From Paguma larvata (taxonomy: Eukaryota; Chordata; Mammalia; Carnivora; Viverridae): DNA of 64,000 bases. Positions 15,162 to 27,829 of this stretch are shown here, one piece after another. The notes under the pieces were generated by a model that had not been told where the DNA came from, made no database searches, and saw only the letters and a program-made list of their open reading frames with translations. A program made the position numbers and the translations under genes. Each line of letters begins with the position of its first letter. The stretch's first letter is position 1. The stretch lies in the NCBI GenBank assembly GCA_030068075.1, contig CM057835.1, positions 37,995,715 to 38,059,714 on the forward strand, read 5' to 3'.

Positions 15162-16779
15162 AAGCAAACCCAAAGCAATCTACGTATTCAATGCAATCCC
15201 TATCAAAATAACACCAGCATTCTTCACAGAGCTAGAGCAAACAATCCTAAAATGTGTATGGAACCAGAAAAGACCCCGAATAGCCAAAGCAATCTTGAAA
15301 AACAAAACCAAAGCTGGAGACATCACAATCTCATACTTCAAGATGTGTTACAAAGCTGTAATCAAGAAAGTATGGCACTGGCACAAAAACAGACACTCAG
15401 ATCAATGGAACAGAACAGAGAATCCAGAAGTGGACCCGCAAATGTATGGCCAACTGATCTTTGACAAAGTAGGAAAGAATATCCAGTGGAATAAAGACAG
15501 TCTCTTCAGCACGTGGTGCTGGGAAAACTGGACAGCAGCATGCATAAAAACGAACCTGGACCACTTTCTTCCACCACACCCAAAAATAAATTCAAAATGG
15601 ATGAAAGACCTAAATGTAAGACAGAAAGCCATCAAAATTCTCAAGGAGAAAGCAGGCAAAAACCTCTTTGACCTCAGCTACAGCACCTACTTACTCAATA
15701 CATCTCCAGAGGCAAGGGAAACCAAAGCAAAAATGAAGTACTGGGACCTCATCAAAATAAAAAGCTTCTGCGCAGTGAAGCAAACAATCAGCAAAATTAA
15801 AAGGCAACTGGCAGAATGGGAGAAGATATTTGTAAATGACATATCGGATAAAGGGTTAGAATCCAAAATTTATAGAGAACTTATCAAACTCAACACCCAG
15901 AAAACAAATAACCCAGTGAAGAAATAAGCAAAAGACATGAATAGACACTTCTCCAAAGAAGACATCCAGATGGTGCACTGACTATGAAAAAATGCTCAAC
16001 ATCACTCACCATCAGGGAAATACAAATCAAACCCACAAGAGATAGCACCTCACACCTGTCAGAATGGCTAACATTAACAACTCAGGCAACAGCAGATGTT
16101 GGTGAGGATGCAGAAAAACAGGATCTCTTTTGCACTGCTGGTGGGAATGCAAACTGGTGCAGCCACTCTGGAAAACAGTATGGAGGGTCCTCAAAAAATT
16201 AAAAACAGAACTACTCTACGACCTAGCAATTGTACTACTAGGTATTTATCCAAGGGAAGCAGGTGTGCTGTTTCGAATGGGCACACGCACTCCAGTGTTT
16301 ATAGAAGCGCTATTGACAATAGCCAAAGTATGGAAAGAGCCCAAATGTCCATCGATGGGTGAATGGATAAAGAAGATGTGGTTTACATACATATACAATG
16401 GATTATTACTTGGCAATCAAAAAGAATGAAATCTTGCCATTTGCTCCTACGTGAATGGAACTAGCAGGTATTATGCTAAGCAAAATTAGTCAGTCGGAGA
16501 AAGACAAATATCATATGGCTTCACTCATATGAGGACTTTAAGATACAAAACAGATGAACATAAGGGAAGGGAAGCTAAAATAATATAAAAACAGGGAGGG
16601 GTGAAACATAAGAAACTCTTAAATATGGAAAATAAACAGAGGGTTACGGGAGGGGTTGTGGGAGGAGAAATAGGCTAAATGGATAAGGGACATTAAGGAA
16701 TCTACTCTTGAAATCTTTGTTGCACTATATGCTAACTAACGGATTACTCTGAAAAAATAAATTACAATAAGAAAAAAAT
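15162..16779 (+). mobile_element. L1 3' end with ORF2 C-terminal remnant
   Basis: A 5'-truncated L1. It begins within ORF2 at CCCAAAGCAATCTACGTATT, carries a 210-codon open stretch at 15295-15927 ([54 protein letters not shown]) and a second ORF2 piece at 16130-16429 ([28 protein letters not shown]). Between them the frame is broken by stops and shifts, so the copy is dead. The reverse-transcriptase core is missing through truncation. The 3' UTR runs to an A-rich end near 16779. No target-site duplication was identified. It lies antisense to ASXL3. Confidence 0.93.
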
Positions 16780-17012
16780 GTGTTTTATTACTTCACATTC
16801 TTAGAATAGTATTTCCACCAAGACAAATGGAAACTTACTAATTAGTTACAAAGGAGAACAAAATGCAGTCCATGGATTTTAGGGAATTTATGGAAAACAG
16901 GAGAATGCTTCTGCATATTGAGCATCTAAACAAATTTACTGATTTGCTAATTAGGAAGTACTTTTATTCCTAAGTCTTTCAAAGGTAAACTCCAATAAGG
17001 CAGGATCAAAAC

Positions 17013-17212
17013 ATGACAAATGCTGGGGCACCTGGGTGGCTCAGTTGATTAAGTGTCCAACTCTTGATTTCAGCTCAGGTCATGATCTCTCCGTCATGGG
17101 ATCAAGCCCCACATGGGACTCTACACTGAGCGTGTAGCCTGCTTGGAATTCTCTTTCTCCCTCTCTCTATGCCCCTCCCTCAAAAATATTTAATTTTTTT
17201 AAAATGACAAAT
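17013..17212 (+). mobile_element. CanSINE with target-site duplication
   Basis: Head GGGGCACCTGGGTGGCTCAG at 17025, box TGATTAAGTGTCCAACTC, then CCCTCTCTCTATGCCCCTCC and an AT-rich tail. The body is flanked by the direct repeat ATGACAAAT (17013-17021 and 17204-17212), showing a retrotransposition event. Confidence 0.93.
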
Positions 17213-17784
17213 ACCTAATTAGTACATATGTAATTGAAGCCTGATACTCCGCTTGTGTTCTCTTGACTGCTGCAATCAGCAGTACACAGTCACCTCTCCT
17301 TTCTGAGGATAACAGGTATCTTACAACTCGCTCTATTTCTCTCTGACCTAGGAAGTCACTGAATATCATGATACCTATTTCAGTATCAGAAAATGTTTTG
17401 CATCATTGGATTTAAATTCACTACTGCACTTTGTTAACAGTGATTCACATACACTTACCGCTTCCAAAAGGAAGATTCTGTTCAATTTAGGACCAGAATT
17501 TCAGACAGTAGGCAAGAGAATAAAAGGAAACAGCATCAAGGAATCCTATGAAGTTTTTTCTCAAAATGACTCATTTTCCTTCCACTCAAGTCTATTTTGC
17601 TTTATCTTGCAGTCCACCCTACACTCAAGAGAAGCATCATGAGGATTCCTTCCGACAGTTTATTTCTTCCCTGATCCCCTCTTCTGGAACTTGCTCCTAT
17701 TTCCCAGGACAAAACCATTTTTTCCCTAATTATTTATTTCTAGTAAAATAATTATAGAATCTTTTAAAAAGTAAATACAACAGA

Positions 17785-17988
17785 GGGGTGCCTGGGTGGC
17801 TCAGTCGGTTAAGCATCGACTTTAGCTCAGGTCACTGTCTCACAGTCTGTGAGTTTGAGCCCCATCGGGCACTGCCCTCACGTCTGGAGCCTGCTCCAGA
17901 TTCTGTGTCTCCCTCTCTCTCTCTCTGCCCCTCCCCTGCTCACACTGTTTCTGTCTCTCAAAACTTAATAAATATTAAAAAAAAATTA
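17785..17988 (+). mobile_element. CanSINE, feliform type
   Basis: Head GGGGTGCCTGGGTGGCTCAG, then CCTGCTCCAGATTCTGTGTC and CTGCCCCTCCCCTGCTCACA before an A-rich tail. The CAGATTCTGTGTC plus TGCTCACAC tail region is typical of cat-lineage SINEs. Flanks GTAAATA and GGTAAATA suggest a short duplication. Confidence 0.93.
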
Positions 17989-18134
17989 AAAAGGTAAATA
18001 AAATAGAAAAAAAATCTACATGTGAGTGTTCCTTTGGGTTAAAAAAAAAACAACAAATACCTTATTTTTAAGGGGGGAAATCAAGAATAAAATGAGGAAA
18101 GACTAAAATGCACAATGTAGCGCTTCCATAAGCT

Positions 18135-18200
18135 CCAAACAGTGTATCTGCATGTGCGGTGTGTACGTGCATGTGTGTGCTGTGTGTGTATATGTGTGCA
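18135..18200. repeat. degenerate TG/CA repeat
   Basis: Mixed TG-rich tract with interruptions (GTGTGTACGTGCATGTGTGT). Too imperfect to be a strong length-variable marker. Confidence 0.7.
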
Positions 18201-19179
18201 CTGACAAAAAAGGACCCTTCGCACACACACAGGATGGTTTTATTCATTCTTCTGCCATGTATCTGGTGAGGGTGACTGAATCGAAAGTAGCTGGACTGTG
18301 AAGATTCATGCAGATTCATATTCTGACAAAACACATGTTTTTCACTTTTATTTAATTCTTACAGCTTTTTAATAACAGATGTGACAAATACGTAATATAG
18401 GGCTCATTTTAAACAGTCGCCTGAATATTTATATAGGGGACTGAGTCTGGCCTGTGAAATACAAGCCAAAGAAAAACCAATGTTAAAGGAAGGACCAGGG
18501 GAAATCCCGTGATGTGAAATTATAATAGAAACCAGGAAACTGAAGACTTAGGACAGATGTTTTATCCAATAAATATCAAACACTGACGTGCAGCTTAGAA
18601 AGTGATATCTTCTTGGTATTCAAAAATGAATGTGGATTTTTTCCCCCTAACTTCACTGGCATGATCACAAAACGAATGCCAAGATTTGTACCTCAAAATC
18701 CTGTAAGACTACCTGCCCTTTCCATAGGTGGAAAAACCAAAGACAAGAAAACATTTTTTTTTAAACATACAGAAGTATTATTTCTGTCTACATTTAGCTT
18801 AGCTGCCAAAACTAGGCAAAGCCAGAGACATAGTTAAATGCTCATCTGCTCACTTTAAATTCAAACAGGTAATGAGATTATCAGTCTTCCTTGCTCAACT
18901 ACTTCCACTCTCACTCACACTCAGATTCCCAAGCCCCTCATTCAAAATGTTCTACTTAGAAGGCTCAGCGGCAAAGAGAAAGGGAGGATTACAGGTTGTC
19001 ATGAGATAGTCTTGAAGGTTAGAGCAGATGGTGACTGGCCGGCAAGATTGGATTTCTGACTCTAGAGTCTCCACACTGTCCTCCTCTCTCACCATTCAAC
19101 TTGAAAATAAAATTAAACTGGAAAATATGGATTAGAACTCCTATTTTTAAAGTTGAGTGACAGAGAGAAGGTATACATC

Positions 19180-19560
19180 TTGTCTGCCTCCCCTACTCCC
19201 ATTGTCTCTGATCCAGCCAACTGAGACCCTGTGGTATTTCCTGAACACAGTGACTTGCTGTATTTACAGTGCTTGCTCTAATTCCTCACCTGAATCCACT
19301 TCTCCATCTCTTTGCCTAGCAAATTCATCTTGGCAGACCAAACTCGAACAGCTTCCCCCAAAGCCTTCTTGACTGTGCCAGTCTCCAAGGTAGACTTACT
19401 CCTCCTCCCCCCACATTCCCTTGGAACTTAGTATATGAGTTCATAGCAACTGGTGGTTCTGTCTGCCTCACCACCCACAGGTTCAACAAATCAGGGACTT
19501 ACTTATGTGCAAAGACAGGCACAGAGCAGTTAATCTATAAATGTTCATTAAACTGAACTG
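19180..19560 (+). repeat. L2 3'-end fragment
   Basis: Pyrimidine-rich body followed by CCCCCAAAGCCTTCTTGACT, then GGCACAGAGCAGTTAATCTA and AATGTTCATTAAACTGAACT, the order of an L2 3' end. Confidence 0.55.
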
Positions 19561-20379
19561 TGAAACTTGATTTTCATTAAATTTATCTAAAGTAACTATT
19601 TTTAAGGTCAACTTTCAATTACTGCTTTTAATAAGAATTCAAGGAAGGGGAAGTCAGCAAAGGATAGTTTATTATTATGGAAAAGCATACACAAGAAGTG
19701 ATTTTTTTTATCTTATGAAACTGTTTGTAATTATCCTAAAGTCAATTAGGGAAAATATGAAAACCAAACCACAAAATATCCTCTGCAGGTCAGTGGAGAG
19801 TCACATGACCCGCCACTCACTGTAGATAAACTTCCTCCTGCCATCCTTACTTGTTGCCTTATTTAAAAGGAAAGTCACAGTTTGGAGGTTTTGCAGAGTG
19901 GAATAAAAATAAAGACAATTTAAAAGTCAAAATTAGAAATCACAATGCTTACTTAAAATGGCAGGAGCTATAGGAGGCCAGAACCACAACACAGACCAGG
20001 ATCTGTGCACAATGTAGTCACTGCGACAGAGGTATTTACTGCTGTATCCCGCTAAGCCACACACTAAGTAACAGGCTATCGGAGGTAGCTGGTGTGGAAG
20101 GTCTAAGTCAGGCAGGAAGAAGAGAAGCTGTTGAACCACTCCATTGCTATCAGTTCTCCCTCCAACTACTCCCTTTCGATTTTCTGATCAAACTAGATGC
20201 TCTCAAATCAAAACAGTTCTCTGTAAAAATAATCCTGCTATACACTAGAGGCTTAACACAATTTTTATAAATAAAAAATTTAAATTGAAGAGCATAGAGT
20301 ATGTTAGGGATGACACAGTGACACATGGTTAGGATTCAATCACATTTCAAAACAGAACCAAGTCTTAGAGGAAGCTTAT

Positions 20380-20470
20380 TTATGAATCATTCATTTGGTC
20401 ACAAAACTTTTACCGAACACCTTCATGACAAGCACTGTAGAAAATGCAGGGAGAAAGCAGCAAATAAAAC
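20380..20470 (-). repeat. L2 3'-end fragment
   Basis: Short reverse-oriented L2 end: ATTCATTTGGTCACAAAAC, CCTTCATGACAAGCACTGTA, GCAGCAAATAAAACCC. Confidence 0.45.
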
Positions 20471-20949
20471 CCAACACCTGACTTTGAGATGATAAAGCTT
20501 TTTAAAAATGTGTTTTTTCCAGGAACAAGGATACAAAAATATTATTCTATGTGAGGAAAACCAAGTGTACGAAAACCTACCAGTGATAACTAAAATTTGT
20601 TCTGAAAGATTGGTAAGTAAATAATTCAAAAGTATCCCCACATGGCAAATAATTAAAATAAAGCTTACACTTGGTTTTAGGTATCATACTTACATTTGAA
20701 ATTGTTCATATCAGGTGTTCCAGATATACATGGCAACAAAATACATGCCAAAAACTGTTTAAAATGACTTAATGAGGACCAGGCAAATCTATCTGACCCC
20801 AAAATCACATCTATTTGACTCCATTTCTTTCAGAGAAAAGGTAATTCCTTAATTATTTTTGGATCCAGACTGAGGAGAACTAACCTCTCTGAAAGCATTC
20901 CTTATTCCAAGATGGGTATAGATATCTGGATTTAAACAACGTCCCTCAT

Positions 20950-21743
20950 GCAAACTGGTATAGCCACTCTGGAAAACAGTGTGGAGGTTCCTTAAAAAAA
21001 AATGGAAATAGAACTACCCTATGATTCAGCAATAGCACTGCTACGAATTTACCCAAGAGATACAGGAGTGCTGATGCAAAGGGGCACGTGTACCTCAATG
21101 TTTATAGCAGCACTTTCAACAATAGCCAAATCATGGAAAAAGACCAAGTATCCATCAACTGAGGAATGGATAAAGATGTGGTTTATACATACAATGGAAT
21201 ACTATGTGGCAATGAGAAAGAATGAAATCTGGCCATTTGTAGCAATGTGGATGGAACTGGAGGGTATTATGCTAAGTGAAATAAGTCAGGGGCGCATGAG
21301 TGGCTCAGTCAGTTAAGCGGCCGATTTCAGCTCAGGTAGTGATCTCTGTGAGATCAAGCTCTGTGCTGGCGGCTCAGAGCCTGGAGCCTGCTTCAGATTC
21401 TGTATCTCCCTCTCTCTGCTCTTCCCTTGCTCACACTCTGTGTCTATGTCTCTCAAAAATAAAATAAAAATGTTAAGAATTTTTTAAAAAAAAGAAAAAA
21501 GTCAGAGAAAGACAAGATACTATATATACGTTTTCACGCATAGGTAGATTTTGAGAGACTTAGCAGGAAACCATGGGGGAGGGGAAGAGGGCCAGAGAGA
21601 GAGAGGGAGACAAAACATAAGAGACTCTTAAATACTAAGAACAGACTAAGGGTTGATGCGGGGTATGGGAGAGGGGAGAGTGGGTGATGGGTACTGGGTG
21701 TTATATGGAAACCAATTTAGCAGTAAATTATAAAAAAATAAAC
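20950..21743 (+). mobile_element. L1 3' end with perfect 16-bp target-site duplication, host to a CanSINE
   Basis: 5'-truncated L1 of about 580 bp net. It starts at CAAACTGGTATAGCCACTCT in late ORF2, keeps a 104-codon frame (21002-21316) that runs into the SINE, and ends in TAAATTATAAAAAAATAAAC. It is flanked by AAACAACGTCCCTCAT at 20934-20949 and 21744-21759, identical in all sixteen bases. The SINE at 21290-21500 is inserted inside it, so the L1 is the older of the two. Both lie antisense to ASXL3. Confidence 0.95.
21290..21500 (+). mobile_element. CanSINE nested in L1
   Basis: Head GGCGCATGAGTGGCTCAG, TCAGTTAAGCGGCCGATTTC, AGAGCCTGGAGCCTGCTTCA, and an A-rich tail. The L1 sequence resumes after a repeat of the AAGTCAG target (21283-21289 and 21499-21505). 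Cat-lineage type. Confidence 0.93.
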
Positions 21744-22321
21744 AAACAACGTCCCTCATTGCAATAAAAGACATTATTCAAAGTGTATGAGATGCCAAGA
21801 AAGGCCAGCAATTAAATACAGAAATACTAGCAATAAAATAAAGGAAATAGCCATTTTCCCCTAAGAACATTTCAGGGGAGAAACTGTCTAAATACTATAC
21901 ATATTGATACTTGATAATATTTACAATATCATCTATGAATAAGATAGAGCTAATATAATTGAAATGTTTACTGTATCAGCCCAATAATGCCCTCTTTTTA
22001 TAGAAGAGGTTTGCAGAAAAGGAAGCAAAATAAAACAAAGGGAATGGTGGCTCAGACGATAACTATGCTAGCAATGTCCATCAGGGACAACATGCTCCAA
22101 CGAGATATGATCAGGCTGATACCACAGGCTTCAAGTGATGCTCATCTGATATTATGGAACTGGACAGACTGCAGTTTCATTGCCATGTCCGCAAATGGTT
22201 CACAGATATTTCAGTTTTCCCTGAACAGGGCACTGACGCTCCACAGGTAACTACGAAGACCATTTGCACACCGAAGATACAGCTATGGGAATCCATTCTA
22301 TAGGCACTCAATTTATCACCA

Positions 22322-22365
22322 CTACACTATTATCTCTGTATTTATCAGCTACACTATTATCTCTG
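22322..22365 (+). repeat. 27-bp-period short duplication
   Basis: CTACACTATTATCTCTG occurs at 22322-22338 and again at 22349-22365, with a partly shared TTTATCA preceding each. A local slippage or microduplication. Confidence 0.85.
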
Positions 22366-25300
22366 GATATCCATAAAAAAATACCCTTTAAAATTAAAAG
22401 AGAAACTCGAACCAGAAATAAGGATATTTAATAGGAAAAGCATATCCTATAGGTACTAGCCCTTCACCACCTAACCTGTTCTTACCACAGAACCAATACA
22501 AATTCCTCTCTCAACATTATGGAGAGTAATAACACAATAAGCTGCTTGCATGAGGGAAAATAGTAGAAGCTATTTCTTTTATACTACACAACACCTGTGA
22601 TCTTCTACACTGCATTAGGTTCTTGAAACATCTACAAAGAAATATAGCAATCCGCTTACAAAATGAGGAATAGCAAGAAGCAGGCAAGAAGAATATTAAA
22701 ATGTTGGTACAGGTCAAGGGTAAATGTTTCCTTCACTCATGGGTATCACGACTAAGTACTTTATACTTTGACACATAAAAGGTAACTCCAGTACACAATA
22801 AAAAGGGAGTTAGATAAGGCACTGAGGTGGTTAACTGAGAAATGGTTATACCCTGTCACTTTAAAAAGGAAAGAATAGATAATCTGGCATCAATGAAAAA
22901 ATGTACTTTTTAAAGAATAGGTGCATTGTTCCTATATACTAATTATGAACTAAAAAATCAAATAGAAACTTGGCTAGCTTAAATGAGTAACTAGGGGAAT
23001 ACCTTTAATTCTGGTTTTATTTGAGAGGGAGTTTGCTTTTATTATGAGATCATACTCTCTTTCCAATCCTTATATTATGAAATATTTCTCTCATAGCATG
23101 AGAAAAGAAGGGAAAAGTACACTAATATTGGTCATTTTATCTGCACTTAGAAAACTTCCTTTTCTTCCATGACTCTAGGCTATTAAAAGTGACTAAAATC
23201 CATTTATACAGGAACAAAGTTCACAGTTCAAGGGGAAGTATGTAAGAAAAAGAGGTCCCTAATGGGTAAAAGAAATGAAAAATAGTATCCATAAGTAATG
23301 TTTGGAAGAGCTGGGATAAGTTATTTGGAGAAGATGAAGGGGGTGGGATCTAGATGATGCTCAGCTGTTCTCCATCATCAGAGAGTAAAAGAGAGAGAGA
23401 AAATTAGTTTAATTAAAAGAAAAAAAAAAGAAAAAAAAAACCCAAGATTTCGGCATAAGGAAAAAATTCTTGGCTCTAAAGATTATCAAAGAGACTGTGA
23501 GATAAAAGAGACTGTGAGGTTCCTATCCCTCTGGATACTTACTATTAGAACTGAATTGACTGGTTTAAGTCAAATGCTAGCTTGAGAGCCAGGCTGCATG
23601 AACTTGAAGTCATGAATGCTGTGGGCTGGGATGAAAAAAGGAAGAATAAGAAAGAGGGGGCAGAGGAGGCTTGATATCCTGCCAATGGTCATTTCTGACT
23701 GTGAAGAGTATTCTTTTTCCCCCGTATTTCCTTCCATATGTAACTAAAACAATGTAATTTTCACATACTTAAGTTTCTGTAGGCCACCAATGTAGAAAAC
23801 AGGTGTCTATAGGAGTTAACAAAGCTGTTAAGGAAAAAGAAATGTTAAAGAAAAGACCAATTATCTTAACCTAAGAAAAGCAGGGGACCTGGTCCAGTCA
23901 TTGAAAGAATTCCCTTCCCTCATCTGCAAGATTCATAGGAATAGCTGTCAGGTAGAAATTAATCATGAATACAGAGACTATCTGATGTAAAATCACACAG
24001 GTACAATCACAGACTAGCTACTGAAAAACCTCCAGCAAAACAAGACCAATACCACTACAAGGAAAAGACACCACCTAGGTTAGCAAAATCTTCAGAAGTT
24101 ACTCAAGACACTGCCTTCACAACTCTATATTCCCCTCATTTTCTTTTCCCCAATCCCTTATATAAAATTGCCACTGATAAACTGTCAGTGTGAGTGCTCC
24201 CTGAGGGCACCTACACCTTCATTAGTACACTTCTCACTTCCTCCAGGAAGCTCCTCATCTGTATGTAATTGATGGCTCAACAGAGATCCTATCCACACAC
24301 TTCAGACCATCTTAAAGCACTTTTCACTTCTGAAAAAAGACCCCTTAAACTGTGGCCTCTGAGCCAACGAAAACAAAGAGTGAGTTGAATAATGTTTCAT
24401 TAAGTTAACACAACTCTGCCAAGAATCATACAATCAGAAACCCACTTATAAAGCTGGCCATAAAGAATAATGAAAAAAGACCATATAAAATTCTTCAAAT
24501 GTTGGAATCATTATTTACCCTGGGATCTAAGGACTAAAATGTAGGATATATGTTCTCTATAATTTTTCCCCTAAATAGAGACTTTTAAAATACTAATTCC
24601 CCCGCTAGAGTGCCGCTTCCTCCCTGAAAGTCATTAGGGTTAATAACAAGCAGAACCTTTTTTGATCTCTGTGGATGAAAATTGTACATTCTCCAGTTTA
24701 TTCTTTTTTCATTTTAAAAAGTAGGATGGTTGCTTTTGATTTTAAACATGTAATATAAATTAGGGCCACGAAAAGAGAAATTCAATTTTTTCTTGTTAAT
24801 AACAAGTTATAAATAGAAGGTGAAAAGAGTGAAGACTCTCTAGTGATGCGATCATTTCACATAAAATATGTATGGGCTCTGCAGCCAGGAATGCACTGTA
24901 CGTCAACTTAATATGTGTGCAAACACATGATATGCCGATGTATTATGCTCAGAAAACAACTCAGACACAAATATACCCATAAATCTCTGACTATAAAATT
25001 CAAAATATTTTCTTTGGGTGACATAGAGCTATACTTACATTGGCATAAGTGGTTGTGGATTGTCAACAAAGATATATCAAGTGACTCACCTAAATCACTC
25101 TTCAATCTCTAGAGCTACAGCCTATAAAATCTGAAGAGTTTACCTTCTTGAGTCTGTATGTCTAATTCTTATTATCTTGAGAAACTGTTTAGTAGGAGTC
25201 AAAGAAACATAACTGCAGTTCTGTGTCTTGTAAATTCTATAATCAATAATATACCACTTTCCCCACTCTGTTAAAATTCTTCAACACAACTTTACAACAA

Positions 25301-26084
25301 AATATCTTGGCAAAAGATCACCCATTTAATAAGAATGTTTCTCTGGCCAACTGGCTGCAGAGGAGGATTAAAGCATTACTATTATCTCAAATCTAAAGAT
25401 TCAAATATTACTGACAGGAATCAAGCTGCTAAAATTTCTTATTACCAGTTTTTGTAAAGTGCTTTTTAAAAAAAATAAAAACTTAAAATATATTAAAAAT
25501 ACTAAAAACATATCTCTGCTTGCCCTCTTTAATGGTGCAGCGGCTGTGAGTTGGTCTTTATTAATTTGAAATAGTCTATGTTAGCTTATTCTCTGGATTG
25601 CATACAAGGATATGTTACCAATTGATAGTTATTATTCACATCAGCACTTCCCACTCTTTCATCCCAGAGGAGGAATGAGAGAGGAGAAGAAAAAAACAGA
25701 TGGTGGGACCCGCCCCTTTCCGTCCCCCTCTCCCCCCTGCCCTGGCTCCCAGGTCCACACATCCCCACCTTTTCTCTCTGATTATATTTTCAAAGTATAT
25801 TTGTACAGCTGTAAGAAGTGCAGAAACTGCACCCATTCTAACTTCTGGTTTAAATATGTATTAGAAACAGATTAAGCAAGGAAATCACCTGAACTGACTC
25901 AGGACTTTATTATCAATTTGTAAGAAATCATGTGGTACCTCACTCCTTAATTTGGATAAGCCAGGGGTTCCTCTTTGTCAAATTTTCAAGTCTATAATCA
26001 GAATAGACTTGAACAAATGTTGGAAAAACGAATTGTATCTATGACTCCTGGATACTAGAATTCTCTGTGATTCCAAGAGAGTGT

Positions 26085-26275
26085 CACAGTGGTTAGAGCC
26101 TGGCTTTCAGTGTCATACACATCTACCTGCTTAACACTTGGATGAGATATTTAACTTGCCTAAGTTTGTCTTCTCACAGGCAATAAATAAATAAATAACA
26201 GAGCCTAGAAAGATTAATTATCTCATAAGAATGTTGTGCAGATTAAACCATATGCATGCACATAGCTTACAGAGG
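26085..26275 (+). repeat. MIR element
   Basis: CACAGTGGTTAGAGCCTGGC at the start, TATTTAACTTGCCTAAGTTT in the middle and GAATGTTGTGCAGATTAAAC later, in MIR order, with an AATA simple repeat (26185-26200) inside. Confidence 0.6.
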
Positions 26276-27643
26276 CTGGGCCTTGGAGGCATTCACATTT
26301 TCAATATCTAAGTTTGGCAAGGTTCATGGGCTATAAACAGAAGAATATGGTATTTACGTGGTTAGGAAATATACTTATCCTAAAAGAAGCAATTGTGGTT
26401 TGCCGTAAGATGTAACAGTGGAAAAGTCAAGGAATACTCAAGGAAATAAGCTGTTTACTGTCCATTCGGTGATTCCCCCAAGCAATCTCTCTAATGCAAC
26501 TTCAAAGGAGAAACCAGGAAATCTAGTCTTGGTCACATTAGCTGGAGATGTGTGGGTATGTGTTATTTTGTGAAGTACCTATTCACATTTCAAATGAGGG
26601 GAGTTTACTCACCCTGCTTTGTTTTAGTTACTGGCTAAAAGAAGTTACACCCCTTTCCAGTCACTAAAACCCTCCCACTGTTTCCTCTGAAATTCAGAAT
26701 TAGTCATTCAACAAGGTCTCCCATTAACGTCCATCTTTTCTCAGAATATTCCACTCACATCTTGATCTACAAAAACCCTGACTGTCTCCAATGAACACTG
26801 CTGCTTTCCCTGGAAGCCTCTCAGGTAGAAGTCCCCCTCTTTTCTCCATACATCTTGTACTACTGAGATTGGAAAGGGGATGGGTGGCCTCTGTTTTCCC
26901 TCACTGCTTCTTATATGCCTATCTTGTTCCATCAGACCATAGTAACAGCTACGGCTCCTTCCTGCGCTCATCTACCAACTCCTTAGTTACCCCTCCTCGT
27001 GTTTTGAAGATTTTAACTCCTAAATGTCACAGTCTTTCAATGCCAGTTCCAACATAATTGTCTGTTTCAATATCCATACGGATGCTCTTCTAACACTTTA
27101 CATCTGGGCTACCACCAGCCTCTATGTCTTTGTGCAAATAAGAAAAAGCAACATTTCCTCCAAGGAGACCCGGCTCCATCCCATAGCACTAGGATGAGCA
27201 AACAGAAGGCTGCTGAATTTCAGCCACTGATGATGGTGTCTTCGGTCATGGCACTATGAAGAGGGCACACACTGCCTAACCATTTGTGACAGCCTTAAAC
27301 CTAGCCCCCTTCTTTCTTTCCTCTCATCTCAGACATAAACTCCACAGTATTGCCCTAACCTCAATTTCATGCATTCCCACTCACATCACCTAACCTTCTA
27401 ACTCATTTTTTCCAGAATGCCAAATCAAACAGTCCTATAAGGCCAATGCTTCGTCCATTTAATAGATCCCATTTCCTCTCATCTAATCAAGCACATGGCC
27501 ACAGGTCACCTTCCTCATTATCGAATTCTCCTCCTCAACTGAATTTTCCTCATCCTCATCCAGCTGAGGTATCAACTTGATATCCTCATTATCTAGAATA
27601 ATTAGAATGTTTCTAATATTTATCTCACATATTAAAACAACTT

Positions 27644-27812
27644 TTTTTTAATTAATTAATTTTGAGAAAAGGGCAGAGGGACAGAGAGAGAGAGGGAGAG
27701 AGAATTCCAGCAGGCTCTGCACTGCGGGGCTCAAACTCACAAACCATGAGATCATGACCTGAGCTGAAACCAAGAGCTGGACACTCAACTGACTGAGCCA
27801 CCCAGGTGCCCC
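27644..27812 (-). mobile_element. CanSINE with target-site duplication
   Basis: Reverse-oriented copy ending in GACTGAGCCACCCAGGTGCC, with GAGAGAGAGGGAGAGAGAAT as its purine tract. Flanked by AAAACAACTT at 27634-27643 and 27813-27822. It lies at the left edge of the recognisable L2 copy that follows. Confidence 0.93.
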
Positions 27813-27829
27813 AAAACAACTTTCTTTTG

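Noticed and set aside
15295..15927. The longest open frame in the window (210 codons).
   Set aside because: It is the C-terminal part of L1 ORF2 in a 5'-truncated, frame-broken copy, not a host gene.
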